NCBI RefSeq assembly: GCF_009857535.1
Contig: NZ_WWCS01000018.1
Coordinates: 51,649-115,648, forward strand
DNA length: 64,000 bases
Direction: 5' to 3'
DNA from: Duganella margarita
GTDB lineage: Bacteria > Pseudomonadota > Gammaproteobacteria > Burkholderiales > Burkholderiaceae_D
Shown here piece after piece: positions 27,222 through 35,845 of this stretch (the first letter of the stretch is position 1; each line of letters starts with the position of its first letter). The position numbers and the translations under genes are program-made. The notes beneath the pieces are model-generated. The model was not told the origin of the DNA. It saw only the letters and a list, made by a program, of their open reading frames with translations, and searched no databases.

Positions 27222-27947
27222 TTATTGCCCCAGCAGCAGGAACACGGTCGGCTTCTTGTGGAAGTCCGGCGCCGGCGCGGTTTTCCACTGCGCCGCCGTC
27301 ATGGTGCGGATGGTTTCGGATGGCAGGCTCAGATCGGTCGCCACGCACACCAGCGTGCCCGGCGCGCAGGCGGCCACCAGCGCTTCCAGCATGGCGGCGT
27401 TGCGGTACGGCGTTTCGATGAAGAGCTGGGTTTGCTTTTCCTTGCGCGAGCGCAGTTCCAGTTCCTTGATGCGCTTGTCGCGCTGGGCGGCGTCGGTCGG
27501 CAGGTAGCCGTTGAAGGCGAAGCTCTGGCCGTTCAGGCCGCTCGCCATGACGGCCAGCAGCAGCGACGACGGCCCGACCAGCGGCCGCACCGGAATCTTG
27601 TGCTGATGCGCCAGGCGCACCAGGTCGGCGCCGGGATCGGCCACCGCCGGCACGCCGGCTTCCGACACCAGGCCGCCATCCTGGCCCGCCAGCAGCGGCG
27701 CCAGCAGGTCGGCCAGCGCGGCGGCCGGGGTGTTGACGTTGAGTTCGGCGATTGTGATTTCCTGCATCGGCTTGCACAGCGGGTGCCGGGCGCCGACCAG
27801 CTTCAGGAAGGCGCGCGCGGTCTTGGCGTTTTCCGCCACGAAGTAGTCGAGCTGCGAGGTGATGCGCTGTACCTGCTCAGGCAGCACGTTGGCGAGCGCT
27901 TCGGTCTCGCCCAGGGTATTCGGGATTAAAAAGAGGGTGCCGGTCAT
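27222..27947 (-). CDS. SAM-dependent tetrapyrrole-methylase-fold protein (RsmI-like)
   Basis: 241 residues from the ATG at 27947, chosen because its codon lies directly after the maf stop (TAATATG), indicating re-initiation; a longer frame to 27974 would overlap maf. Motifs of the TP-methylase fold are present: LFLIPNTLGE at the start, the VSEAGVPAVADPGADLV glycine/proline loop, and IETPYRNAAMLEAL. RsmI methylates C1402 of 16S rRNA, but this protein is shorter than RsmI (about 280-290) and is probably a paralogue with another substrate. Middle gene of a maf-methylase-permease operon. Confidence 0.85.
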   Translation of the reverse strand: MTGTLFLIPNTLGETEALANVLPEQVQRITSQLDYFVAENAKTARAFLKLVGARHPLCKPMQEITIAELNVNTPAAALADLLAPLLAGQDGGLVSEAGVPAVADPGADLVRLAHQHKIPVRPLVGPSSLLLAVMASGLNGQSFAFNGYLPTDAAQRDKRIKELELRSRKEKQTQLFIETPYRNAAMLEALVAACAPGTLVCVATDLSLPSETIRTMTAAQWKTAPAPDFHKKPTVFLLLGQ

Positions 27948-27948
27948 A

Positions 27949-28539
27949 TTATGGTTGGAAGAAGGAGATGCCAATATTGCGCAGCATGCCTGTCAGCGCG
28001 ATTAATGGCAAGCCGGTGAGGGCGGTCGGGTCGTTGCTGTCGATGCGTTCGAGGATGGTGATGCCCAGCGCCTCGTTCTTGGCGCTGCCGGCGCAGTCGT
28101 AGGGCTGCTCGATGCGCAGGTAGGCGTCCAGCTCGGCATCCGGCAGGTCGCGGAACTGGACCACGGTCTGGATGTCTTGCAGCTGGTGGCTGCCGTCGCG
28201 GCCGTCCCACACGCACAGCGCGGTATGGAAGATGACTTCGCGGCCGCGCATTTTCTGCAGTTGCGCCAGCGCGTTGGCGTGGTTGCCCGGCTTGCCGATC
28301 TGTTCGTCGTCCAGCGTGGCGACCTGGTCGGAGCCGATGACGATGGCGCCCGGCATCTTGGCGGCGACGGCGGCGGCTTTCTCCAGCGCCAGCCGCAGCG
28401 CGGTGGCGCTCGGCGTCTCGCCCGGCTGCGGGGATTCGTCGATGTTGGGCACGGCCACTTCGAACGGCAGTTGCAGGCGCGATAATAATTCTTTGCGGTA
28501 GGCGGAACTGGAAGCCAGTACGAGTAAACTTGATGTCAT
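27949..28539 (-). CDS. maf: Maf-family nucleotide pyrophosphatase (YceF-like)
   Basis: 196 residues. Maf proteins hydrolyse noncanonical or modified nucleoside triphosphates; the YceF subgroup acts on 7-methyl-GTP. Visible blocks: LASSSAYRKELLSRL at the start, the ESPQPGETP loop, GSDQVATLDDEQIGKPG (catalytic Asp) and the YDCAGSAKNEALG segment, whose YDCAG rather than YDKAG favours the YceF type. The gene starts 126 bases from yceD, which runs the other way; this pairing is a common betaproteobacterial layout. First gene of a three-gene minus-strand operon. Confidence 0.93.
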   Translation of the reverse strand: MTSSLLVLASSSAYRKELLSRLQLPFEVAVPNIDESPQPGETPSATALRLALEKAAAVAAKMPGAIVIGSDQVATLDDEQIGKPGNHANALAQLQKMRGREVIFHTALCVWDGRDGSHQLQDIQTVVQFRDLPDAELDAYLRIEQPYDCAGSAKNEALGITILERIDSNDPTALTGLPLIALTGMLRNIGISFFQP

Positions 28540-28608
28540 GAGGGGAATGTTATATGCTCTGTCGCCGGCGAAGGAAGCGACAAAAATGCCGCAAAATTCG
28601 CTAAGGCT

Positions 28609-28638
28609 TTGACTTAATGTCGAAAACCCTGCTATTAT
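28609..28638 (+). promoter_or_regulatory. Sigma-70 promoter of the yceD-rpmF operon
   Basis: TTGACT at 28609-28614 and TATTAT at 28633-28638 with an 18-base spacer. It lies 27 bases upstream of the yceD start and faces away from maf. Confidence 0.7.
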
Positions 28639-28664
28639 CGCAGGTTTTCCGGGGAACCTCTGTA

Positions 28665-29162
28665 ATGAATGCTCTTGTGATCGACACCTTTGAATTCTGT
28701 CGGACCAACAGCAGCAGGGATGGCGTGACCCCCGTTGCGGAAATGACCCGTCTGGCCAAGGAGTGTGCGGATGCGTCCGGCGAGATCGCCTGGAAGGCAG
28801 TCGGCAGCACCCATAAACTGGGCTTCCCGCAGATGACGCTGTCGGTCAACGGCATCGTGCAACTGATTTGCCAGCGCTGCCTGCAGCCTTACGCTCACCA
28901 TCTCGATTCGTCGACCGTGCTGATGCTGGGTAAGGACGATGAGCAGGCGGATGAAATTGAAGCGACGATAGACGACGAATCGATCGACGTCATCGTTGGA
29001 AGTCGCAACATGGAGCTGATGTACCTGGTGGAAGACGAAGCGTTGCTGGCCTTGCCGCAATCGCCACGTCACGATGTCTGCCCGGATTCCAGCTTGTTGG
29101 ACAAAGCGAAAAGCGAGAAGATCTCGCCCTTCGATGCTCTGAAGAGCCTCAAACCCGAATAA
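28665..29162 (+). CDS. yceD: DUF177 protein, YceD family (23S rRNA accumulation)
   Basis: 165 residues from the ATG at 28665 (MNALVIDTFEFCR), which matches the usual family N-terminus; an upstream ATG at 28617 lies inside the promoter and was rejected. The family Cys motif appears as LICQRCLQPY around residue 70, and an acidic stretch follows. YceD is needed for 23S rRNA accumulation in E. coli and is almost always next to rpmF, as here. Transcribed from the promoter at 28609. Confidence 0.92.
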   Translation: MNALVIDTFEFCRTNSSRDGVTPVAEMTRLAKECADASGEIAWKAVGSTHKLGFPQMTLSVNGIVQLICQRCLQPYAHHLDSSTVLMLGKDDEQADEIEATIDDESIDVIVGSRNMELMYLVEDEALLALPQSPRHDVCPDSSLLDKAKSEKISPFDALKSLKPE

Positions 29163-29303
29163 GTAGTGGTACCAGACGTGTCAGAACGCGTGCAAATCGA
29201 GTCTTGGCAAGTTAGCAGTGCAATGTAGTAGGGCTCGATTCGCATGTCGTATGCTGATCGATTGTGTTAGAATTTTAGAACTTATGTATTAGGAGTCATT
29301 AAC

Positions 29304-29486
29304 ATGGCAGTTCAACAGAACAAAAAATCCCCATCGAAGCGCGGTATGCACCGTTCGCACGATTTCCTGGTTGCTCCACAACTGGCAATCGAGCCAACCA
29401 CCGGTGAAACCCACCTGCGTCACCACATCAGCCCTAACGGCTTCTACCGTGGTCGTAAAGTCCTGAAAACCAAAAACGACGAGTAA
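29304..29486 (+). CDS. rpmF: 50S ribosomal protein L32
   Basis: 60 residues, the usual length of betaproteobacterial L32 (MAVQQNKKSPSKRGMHRSHD at the start). It belongs to the zinc-free type: no C-x2-C pairs are present. An AGGAG ribosome site precedes the ATG. Second gene of the yceD-rpmF unit, followed by an intrinsic terminator. Confidence 0.98.
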   Translation: MAVQQNKKSPSKRGMHRSHDFLVAPQLAIEPTTGETHLRHHISPNGFYRGRKVLKTKNDE

Positions 29487-29514
29487 TCGACGCTTTTGCT
29501 GGACCTGGAAATAG

Positions 29515-29551
29515 GCGGTGCTGACTTGCGTAGCATCGCTTTTTCTTTTTT
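29515..29551 (+). terminator. Intrinsic terminator after rpmF
   Basis: GCGGTGCT (29515-29522) pairs with AGCATCGC (29532-29539, one G-U pair) and is followed by a run of eleven T broken by one C. It should separate most yceD-rpmF transcripts from plsX. Confidence 0.8.
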
Positions 29552-29632
29552 AATCGGCTGCAATTTGGTTTTGCACACCGTCATGTTCCAACGCGGAGTC
29601 CGGAAGTCGCGGTCCCGCTGCTTGCCATAACA

Positions 29633-30694
29633 ATGACAATCAAAATTTCTATCGACTGCATGGGTGGCGATCACGGCCCCTCAGTCACTATCCCCGCAGC
29701 TGTTTCCTTCGTTAAACGTGAGCCTGATGCCGAGCTGATCCTTGTCGGTCTCGAAGACGTCATCCGCGCCGAACTGAAGAAGCACCATGCCGACGCCCAC
29801 CCGCGTCTGAGCGTGGTACACGCCTCCGAACAAGTTACCATGGACGATCCGCTCGAAGTGGCCCTGCGCCGCAAGAAGGATTCGTCGATGCGCGTCGCCA
29901 TCGAGCAAGTGAAAGACGGTAAAGCCCAGGCTTCCGTCTCGGCCGGCAATACCGGCGCGCTGATGGCGGTCGCGCGCTACGTGCTCAAGACCATGAGCGG
30001 CGTCGACCGCCCGGCCATCTGCAGCATCATGCCCAATCAAAAAGGCGGCCCGACCTATATGCTGGACCTGGGCGCCAACGTCGATTGCGAACCGCATCAC
30101 CTGCACCAGTTCGCCATCATGGGGTCGGTGCTGGTGTCGTCGATGGAAAACATCGCCCGCCCGACCATCGGCCTGCTCAACGTCGGCACCGAAGACATCA
30201 AGGGCAACGACGTGGTCAAGGCCACCAGCAAGCTGCTGCAAGCCGACCATGAGCGTGGCGCGCTGAACTTCCACGGCAACGTTGAAGGCAACGATATCTT
30301 CAAAGGCACGACCGACCTGGTGGTGTGCGACGGCTTCACTGGCAACGTCACGCTGAAGGCCGTCGAGGGCGTGGCCCGCTTCTTTGCCGATACCGTCAAA
30401 TCGGAATTCACCCGCAACCCGCTGACCATGCTGAGCGCCCTGATCGGCCGCGGCGCGCTGAACAATATTAAAAAACGCCTGTCGCCGTCGCGTTACAACG
30501 GCGCCAGCCTGCTGGGCCTGCGCGGCCTGGTCTTCAAAAGCCATGGCGGCGCTGATGCATATTCCTTTGAGTGGGCGATCAAGCGGGCGTATGATGCTGC
30601 AAAAAATGACGTGTTGCCGCACATTTCGACCCTGATCGCCGAGCTGATGCCGCGTAACACCGAAACACCGGAAGTACCAAGCTCAACCATTTAG
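29633..30694 (+). CDS. plsX: Phosphate acyltransferase
   Basis: 353 residues. PlsX converts acyl-ACP and phosphate to acyl phosphate, the acyl donor for PlsY in phospholipid synthesis. Motifs: SIDCMGGDHGP at the N-terminus, SAGNTGALMA near residue 103, LLNVGTEDIKGN around 180 and VVCDGFTGNVTLKAVEG around 230. Standard family length. The ribosome site is weak. Starts the plsX-fabH-fabD-fabG-acpP-fabF cluster; 16 bases before fabH, so co-transcribed. Confidence 0.97.
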   Translation: MTIKISIDCMGGDHGPSVTIPAAVSFVKREPDAELILVGLEDVIRAELKKHHADAHPRLSVVHASEQVTMDDPLEVALRRKKDSSMRVAIEQVKDGKAQASVSAGNTGALMAVARYVLKTMSGVDRPAICSIMPNQKGGPTYMLDLGANVDCEPHHLHQFAIMGSVLVSSMENIARPTIGLLNVGTEDIKGNDVVKATSKLLQADHERGALNFHGNVEGNDIFKGTTDLVVCDGFTGNVTLKAVEGVARFFADTVKSEFTRNPLTMLSALIGRGALNNIKKRLSPSRYNGASLLGLRGLVFKSHGGADAYSFEWAIKRAYDAAKNDVLPHISTLIAELMPRNTETPEVPSSTI

Positions 30695-30710
30695 TGGACG
30701 GTAAAACGGC

Positions 30711-31694
30711 ATGACTTTGTATAGCAAAATTCTCGGCACCGGCAGCTACCTGCCGGCCAAACGGGTGACCAACCAGGAATTGGCTGATCAACTCGCTGCC
30801 AACGGCATCGAAACCTCGAACGAATGGATCGTCAGCCGCAGCGGCATCGCGGCGCGTCACTTTGCCGCAGCGGATGAGAAATCGTCCGACCTGGCAGTCA
30901 AGGCCGCCACCAACGCGCTGGACATGGCTGGCTTGCAGCCCAACGATATCGACCTGATCATCGTTGCCAGCTCGACGCCGGATTTCTTCGGCAGCTTCCC
31001 CAGCACCGCCTGCATCGTGCAGCAGAAACTGGGCATCACCAACCACGGCGCCGCCGTCGACGTGCAGGCTGTCTGCAGCGGCTTCGTCTACGCGCTGTCG
31101 ACCGCCGATGCGTTCATCCGCGCCGGCGTGCACAAGAACGTGCTGGTGATCGGTTCGGAAGTGTTCTCCCGCATTCTCGATTTCAATGACCGCACCACCT
31201 GCGTGCTGTTCGGTGACGGCGCCGGCGCCGTTGTGCTGAGCGCATCGGACGAGCCGGGCATCCTGTCGACCGCGCTGCATGCGGACGGCAGCCATGCCGA
31301 CATCCTGTGCATGCCGCATAGTTTCGGCGGCGCCACCGCCGGCGAAGCCTACCTGTACATGGATGGCCCGGCAGTATTCAAGCTGGCGGTCTCGGTACTG
31401 GCCAAGGTGGCCGACGAGGCGCTGGAAAAAGCCAACATGCAAGCGGCAGAAATCGACTGGCTGATCCCGCACCAGGCCAACCTGCGCATCATGAGCAGCA
31501 CCGCCAAAAAGCTGGGCCTGCCAATGGACAAAATGGTGGTCACGGTGGATCAGCATGGCAATACTTCGGCGGCTTCGATTCCGCTGGCGCTCGACGCTGC
31601 GGTGCGCGATGGTCGCGTCCAGCGTGGCCAGAACCTGATGCTGGAAGGCGTCGGTGGCGGCTTTACCTGGGGCGCCGTTCTGGTTCGTTTTTGA
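30711..31694 (+). CDS. fabH: Beta-ketoacyl-ACP synthase III
   Basis: 327 residues. Condenses acetyl-CoA with malonyl-ACP to start each fatty-acid chain. The triad is intact: C122 (in VCSGF), H254 (IPHQAN) and N284 (HGNTSAAS). The C-terminal GVGGGFTWGAVLVRF is typical. Follows plsX by 16 bases with no terminator, the standard order. Confidence 0.98.
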   Translation: MTLYSKILGTGSYLPAKRVTNQELADQLAANGIETSNEWIVSRSGIAARHFAAADEKSSDLAVKAATNALDMAGLQPNDIDLIIVASSTPDFFGSFPSTACIVQQKLGITNHGAAVDVQAVCSGFVYALSTADAFIRAGVHKNVLVIGSEVFSRILDFNDRTTCVLFGDGAGAVVLSASDEPGILSTALHADGSHADILCMPHSFGGATAGEAYLYMDGPAVFKLAVSVLAKVADEALEKANMQAAEIDWLIPHQANLRIMSSTAKKLGLPMDKMVVTVDQHGNTSAASIPLALDAAVRDGRVQRGQNLMLEGVGGGFTWGAVLVRF

Positions 31695-31795
31695 CCCTGA
31701 ATTAGAATTAGAGTTCTAACGGACTCAACTGTAGCGGCGCTGTCATGTTTCGATGATAGCTTTGCTGCCAATAATAAAAGAGATGGATGGAAGTC

Positions 31796-32731
31796 ATGAC
31801 TAAATTTGCTTTTGTATTCCCAGGCCAGGGTTCGCAAGCGATTGCGATGCTGGACGGCTTTGCCGGTAATCCGGTGGTTGCCCAAACCGTCGCCGAAGCG
31901 TCGGAAGCGCTCGGCTTCGATCTCGGCAAGCTGATCGCCGAAGGCCCGAAAGAAGAACTGGACCTGACCACCAACACCCAGCCGGTGATGCTGACCGCCG
32001 CGGTCGCCACTTACCGCGCCTGGATCGCCGCTGGCGGCGCCGTGCCGTCGGTGGTTGCCGGCCACAGCCTGGGCGAATACTCGGCGCTGGTGGCTGCCGG
32101 CGTGATTTCGTTCAAGGACGCGGTGCCGCTGGTGCGCTTCCGCGCGCAAGCCATGCAGGAAGCGGTGCCGGTCGGCCAGGGCACCATGGCCGTGGTGCTG
32201 GGCCTGTCGGATGACGACGTCCGCGCCGCCTGCGCCGAAGCCGCCGCTGCCGGTGGCGTGGTCGAGGCCGTCAATTTCAACGCGCCGGCGCAAGTCGTCA
32301 TCGCCGGCGATACCGCCGCCGTCGAGCGCGCCTGCGAGATCGCCAAGGGCAAGGGCGCCAAGCGCGCCATGAAGCTGCCGGTGTCGGCGCCGTTCCACTC
32401 GTCGCTGCTGAAGCCGGCGTCGGACCGCCTGCGCGACTACCTGGCCAACATCACCTTCGCCGCGCCGCAGATCGAGCTGATCAACAACGTCGACGTGGCC
32501 GTGCTGAACGATCCGGCCGCGATCAAGGACGCGCTGGTGCGCCAGGCCGCCGCGCCGGTGCGCTGGGTGGAAACCGTGCAGAAGATCGCCGCCGACGGCA
32601 TCACCAAGGTGGTCGAGTGCGGCCCGGGCAAAGTGCTGATGGGGCTGACCAAGCGCATCGACGCCAATCTGGTGGGCGACGCGATTTATGATCAGGCCAC
32701 GCTGGACCGCGTGTTGAGCGAACTCAAATAA
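31796..32731 (+). CDS. fabD: Malonyl-CoA:ACP transacylase
   Basis: 311 residues if read from the ATG at 31796 (MTKFAFVFPGQGSQ), the usual family start; an ATG three codons earlier (31787) is also possible and fits the AAGAG site about as well. Transfers malonate from CoA to ACP. Catalytic S91 in GHSLGE, with the APFHSSLL histidine near residue 200. About 100 bases separate it from fabH without a clear promoter or terminator. Confidence 0.97.
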   Translation: MTKFAFVFPGQGSQAIAMLDGFAGNPVVAQTVAEASEALGFDLGKLIAEGPKEELDLTTNTQPVMLTAAVATYRAWIAAGGAVPSVVAGHSLGEYSALVAAGVISFKDAVPLVRFRAQAMQEAVPVGQGTMAVVLGLSDDDVRAACAEAAAAGGVVEAVNFNAPAQVVIAGDTAAVERACEIAKGKGAKRAMKLPVSAPFHSSLLKPASDRLRDYLANITFAAPQIELINNVDVAVLNDPAAIKDALVRQAAAPVRWVETVQKIAADGITKVVECGPGKVLMGLTKRIDANLVGDAIYDQATLDRVLSELK

Positions 32732-32779
32732 TCGTTTGCGGTTTCAGGCACACTCCGTATTTACTGTAGAAGGACTTCC

Positions 32780-33526
32780 ATGACTTTAGCAAATCAAGTC
32801 GCCCTGGTAACGGGCGCATCGCGTGGCATCGGCAAGGCGATTGCCCAGGAGCTGGCGCGCCAGGGCGCGAAAGTGATCGGCACCGCCACCACCGAAGCCG
32901 GCGCCGAAGCGATTTCCGCTTACCTGGCCGAGATCGGCGCGGAAGCCGGCAAGGGCATGGTGCTGAACGTCACCAACGCCGAAGCGTGCTCGGCCATCCT
33001 GGACGACATCAGCAAGACTTTTGGCGCAGTCGGCATCCTGGTCAACAACGCCGGCATCACCCAGGACCAGCTGGCCATGCGCATGAAGGATGAAGAGTGG
33101 GATAGCGTCATCGCCACCAACCTGACTTCGGTCGGCCGCCTGTCGCGCGGCGTGCTGCGCGGCATGATGAAGGCCAAGAACGGCCGCATCATCAACATCA
33201 CCTCGGTGGTGGCGTCGACCGGCAATCCGGGCCAGATCAACTACGCCGCCGCCAAGGCCGGCGTGGAAGGCATGACGCGCGCGCTGGCGCGTGAAATCGG
33301 CAGCCGCAACATCACGGTCAACAGTGTGGCGCCGGGCTTCATCGATACCGACATGACCAAGGCGCTGGGCGATGAGCAGCACGCCGCCTTGCTGACCCAG
33401 ATTCCGCTGGCGCGCCTCGGCAAGCCGGAGGATATCGCCGCAGCCGTCGCCTTCCTGGCGTCGCCGCAAGCCGCTTATATTACCGGCACCACCCTGCATG
33501 TGAATGGCGGTATGTATGTAAACTGA
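32780..33526 (+). CDS. fabG: 3-oxoacyl-ACP reductase
   Basis: 248 residues. NADPH-dependent short-chain reductase that reduces 3-oxoacyl-ACP. Cofactor motif TGASRGIG at 12-19, NNAG at about 86, and catalytic S142, Y155 and K159. Ends with the usual TLHVNGGMYVN. AGAAGGA ribosome site. Confidence 0.98.
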   Translation: MTLANQVALVTGASRGIGKAIAQELARQGAKVIGTATTEAGAEAISAYLAEIGAEAGKGMVLNVTNAEACSAILDDISKTFGAVGILVNNAGITQDQLAMRMKDEEWDSVIATNLTSVGRLSRGVLRGMMKAKNGRIINITSVVASTGNPGQINYAAAKAGVEGMTRALAREIGSRNITVNSVAPGFIDTDMTKALGDEQHAALLTQIPLARLGKPEDIAAAVAFLASPQAAYITGTTLHVNGGMYVN

Positions 33527-33529
33527 TGA

Positions 33530-33563
33530 GAATGGGCGTAAATCAAAGCCCATTCAAATCTTT
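33530..33563 (+). terminator. Weak hairpin after fabG
   Basis: GAATGGGC (33530-33537) pairs with GCCCATTC (33548-33555), followed by AAATCTTTT. It may partly uncouple fabG from acpP, which is needed in much larger amounts. Confidence 0.45.
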
Positions 33564-33668
33564 TAGTAGTAATTTCGGTATATTTAGCAGCACTCATCGA
33601 AATTAGTTTTTCAGTGCGCAAACCTGATAAAATGCGCGCTTTCCGTAACAAACAAATGGAGCCATAAC

Positions 33669-33908
33669 ATGTCGGATATCGAACAACGCGTTAAGAAAAT
33701 CGTCGCTGAACAACTGGGCGTCGCCGAAGCAGACATCAAAACCGAATCGTCGTTCGTTGACGATCTGGGCGCTGACTCGCTGGACACCGTGGAACTGGTG
33801 ATGGCCCTGGAAGACGAGTTCGAAATGGAAATCCCTGACGAACAAGCAGAAAAAATCACCACCGTGCAGCAAGCGATCGACTACGCTACCGCGCACGTCA
33901 AGGCGTAA
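33669..33908 (+). CDS. acpP: Acyl carrier protein
   Basis: 79 residues, very acidic, with the phosphopantetheine site S37 in the D36-S37-L38 motif. Carries growing acyl chains for the Fab enzymes; it is activated by AcpS, encoded at 45.3 kb of this window. Third-position codon use is less GC-biased than in neighbours, as in other highly expressed genes here (rpmF). A possible -10 (TAAAAT at 33628-33633) lies 35 bases upstream but lacks a good -35. Confidence 0.98.
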   Translation: MSDIEQRVKKIVAEQLGVAEADIKTESSFVDDLGADSLDTVELVMALEDEFEMEIPDEQAEKITTVQQAIDYATAHVKA

Positions 33909-33938
33909 TTTCTGCCCGATCGACTTTAGGAGAATCGC

Positions 33939-35186
33939 TTGAGAGGTTCTAAAAACCGTCGTGTTGTCATTACCGGCCTGGGCGCCGTGACCCCGATTGG
34001 CAATAACATTGCCGATACGTGGGCCGCAGCGGTCGAGGGCAAATCCGGTATTGCCACCATCACCAAGTTTGACGCAACAGCTTTCAGCACCCGCTTTGCC
34101 GGTGAAGTCAAAGGCTTCAACATCGAGGACTATATCTCCGCGAAAGAAGCCCGCCACATGGATACCTTCATCCATTACGGCATGGCGGCCGGCATCCAGG
34201 CTGTGCAAGACTCGGGCGTGGTTGTCACCGAAGAAAACGCCGACCGTATCGGCGTGATCGTCGGTTCCGGTATCGGCGGTCTGCCGATGATCGAAGAACA
34301 AAAGGAAGATTACGACAAGCGCGGTCCGCGCCGTATCTCGCCGTTCTTTGTGCCGGCCTCGATCATTAATATGATCTCGGGCAACCTGTCGATCAAGTAC
34401 GGCATGCGTGGTCCTAACCTGTCGATCGTGACGGCTTGCACCACCGGCCTGCATTGCATCGGCGCCGCTGCGCGCATGATTGAGTACGGCGATGCCGACG
34501 TCATGGTGGCCGGAGGTGCTGAATCGACCGTGTCGCCGCTGGGCCTGGGCGGTTTCGCCTCGGCCAAGGCGCTGTCGTCCCGCAACGACGATCCGGCCAC
34601 CGCTTCCCGTCCATGGGATGCGGACCGCGACGGTTTCGTGCTGGGCGAAGGTGCGGGCGTGATGGTGCTCGAAGAGTATGAACACGCCAAGGCGCGCGGC
34701 GCCAAGATCTATGCGGAAGTGCTCGGCTTTGGCATGAGCGCCGATGCGTATCACATGACCTCGCCTCTGGAAGATGGCAGCGGTGGCAGCAAGTCGGCGC
34801 AAGCCGCGCTGCGCGACGCCGGCATCAATCCGGACCAGGTGCAGTATGTGAATGCGCACGGTACCTCGACGCCGCAAGGCGACGTGGCGGAAGTGCAGGG
34901 CATCAAGCGCACTTTCGGCGACCACGCCAAAAAGCTGGTGGTCAATTCGACCAAGTCGATGACCGGCCACTTGCTGGGCGGCGCGGGCGGTCTGGAGTCG
35001 GTGTTTACGGTGCTGGCAGTACACCATCAGGTGTCGCCGCCGACCATCAACATCTTCAACCAGGATCCGGCATGCGACCTGGACTTCGTTGCCAACACGG
35101 CGCGCGACATGCAGATCGAGTATGCAGTCAAAAACTCGTTCGGCTTCGGCGGCACCAACGGCTCGCTGGTCTTCGGTAAAGTGTAA
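33939..35186 (+). CDS. fabF: Beta-ketoacyl-ACP synthase II, TTG start
   Basis: 415 residues. Elongation condensing enzyme of fatty-acid synthesis. The start is TTG at 33939, because AGGAGA sits seven bases before it and the first ATG would be inside the conserved region. Triad: C167 (TACTTG), a histidine near 307 (NAHGTSTPQGD) and one near 345 (SMTGHLLGGAGG). Follows acpP by 30 bases. Confidence 0.97.
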   Translation: MRGSKNRRVVITGLGAVTPIGNNIADTWAAAVEGKSGIATITKFDATAFSTRFAGEVKGFNIEDYISAKEARHMDTFIHYGMAAGIQAVQDSGVVVTEENADRIGVIVGSGIGGLPMIEEQKEDYDKRGPRRISPFFVPASIINMISGNLSIKYGMRGPNLSIVTACTTGLHCIGAAARMIEYGDADVMVAGGAESTVSPLGLGGFASAKALSSRNDDPATASRPWDADRDGFVLGEGAGVMVLEEYEHAKARGAKIYAEVLGFGMSADAYHMTSPLEDGSGGSKSAQAALRDAGINPDQVQYVNAHGTSTPQGDVAEVQGIKRTFGDHAKKLVVNSTKSMTGHLLGGAGGLESVFTVLAVHHQVSPPTINIFNQDPACDLDFVANTARDMQIEYAVKNSFGFGGTNGSLVFGKV

Positions 35187-35235
35187 AAAAGTTTGAACCA
35201 ATTCTCGTCTCGTCCTGTCCAATCAGGGTGAGCGA

Positions 35236-35269
35236 GAATTCGGCGCCGGCACTCGCCGGCGCCTGAATT
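35236..35269 (+). terminator. Long GC-rich hairpin after fabF
   Basis: GGCGCCGGC (35242-35250) and GCCGGCGCC (35255-35263) with a 4-base loop, extended by an AATTC/GAATT pair around a bulged T. No T-tract follows, so it may be a Rho-assisted terminator or a 3'-end stabiliser of the fab message. Confidence 0.55.
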
Positions 35270-35342
35270 GCCCGGCCTTGCGGCCGGCGCTTCCACGCAG
35301 TATCCCCCCAATTTTTATTCATGTGTTTATGGTGCTGCCGTC

Positions 35343-35768
35343 ATGTCGGTCGCGGTGTCCGTCATCGTTCGCCCCTCGCGTGGCTTGCGCATTGCGCATG
35401 CCGGCCTGTGCTGTTGCGTGATGGCGTCCGCCGCCGCCTGCCCCGGCGTGGTGGCGCAGCTGTTGTGCCTGTTGGTCGGCATCATGGCCTGGCTGGGCGG
35501 CCGCCCGCCGGCTATTGCACGCCAGCTTGATATATCCGGTGTCGGCCAGGTGCGGCTGGCGGTATACCAGCACAACGGCAGCGCGCTGCGCCTGCTGGGC
35601 GGCTCGACGTTATGGCCGCGCTTGCTGTTGCTGCGTCTGGTCGATGCGGACGGCAAGGTGCAGGTGCTGGCGGTGCTGCCGGACAGCGTGGCGCCGGCCG
35701 AGTGGCGCGCGCTGTCACTGGCCTGCCGCGCGGCGGCGCGCACCGAAATAAACACGCCGGCAGTGTGA
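35343..35768 (+). CDS. YgfX-like small membrane protein
   Basis: 141 residues from the ATG at 35343. Two hydrophobic segments near residues 17-52 are followed by a soluble part with LDISGVGQVRLAVYQH and WPRLLLLRLVDADGKVQVLAVLPDS, which resembles the YgfX (CptA) family; such a gene often lies between fabF and rpoE in betaproteobacteria. The start is uncertain (frame open from 35268). The function is not known for this group. Its stop codon overlaps the candidate sigma-E promoter. Confidence 0.65.
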   Translation: MSVAVSVIVRPSRGLRIAHAGLCCCVMASAAACPGVVAQLLCLLVGIMAWLGGRPPAIARQLDISGVGQVRLAVYQHNGSALRLLGGSTLWPRLLLLRLVDADGKVQVLAVLPDSVAPAEWRALSLACRAAARTEINTPAV

Positions 35769-35793
35769 ACTTCTTGCAGCGGGCTAACTCTAT
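35766..35793 (+). promoter_or_regulatory. Candidate sigma-E promoter of rpoE
   Basis: TGAACTT (35766-35772) matches the sigma-E -35 GGAACTT at 6 of 7 positions; 16 bases later TCTAT (35789-35793) resembles TCTGA. It would give an rpoE leader of roughly 45 bases and autoregulation, as known for E. coli rpoE. Confidence 0.55.
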
Positions 35794-35845
35794 AGCATAT
35801 GACTATACGAATCGGCTGCGCTGCAGGCCATCGAGGAATGCAGGA

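Noticed and set aside
33603..33633. Possible acpP promoter (TAAAAT with a poor -35)
   Set aside because: The -35 region has no acceptable match at 16-18 bases, so only the -10 was mentioned with acpP.
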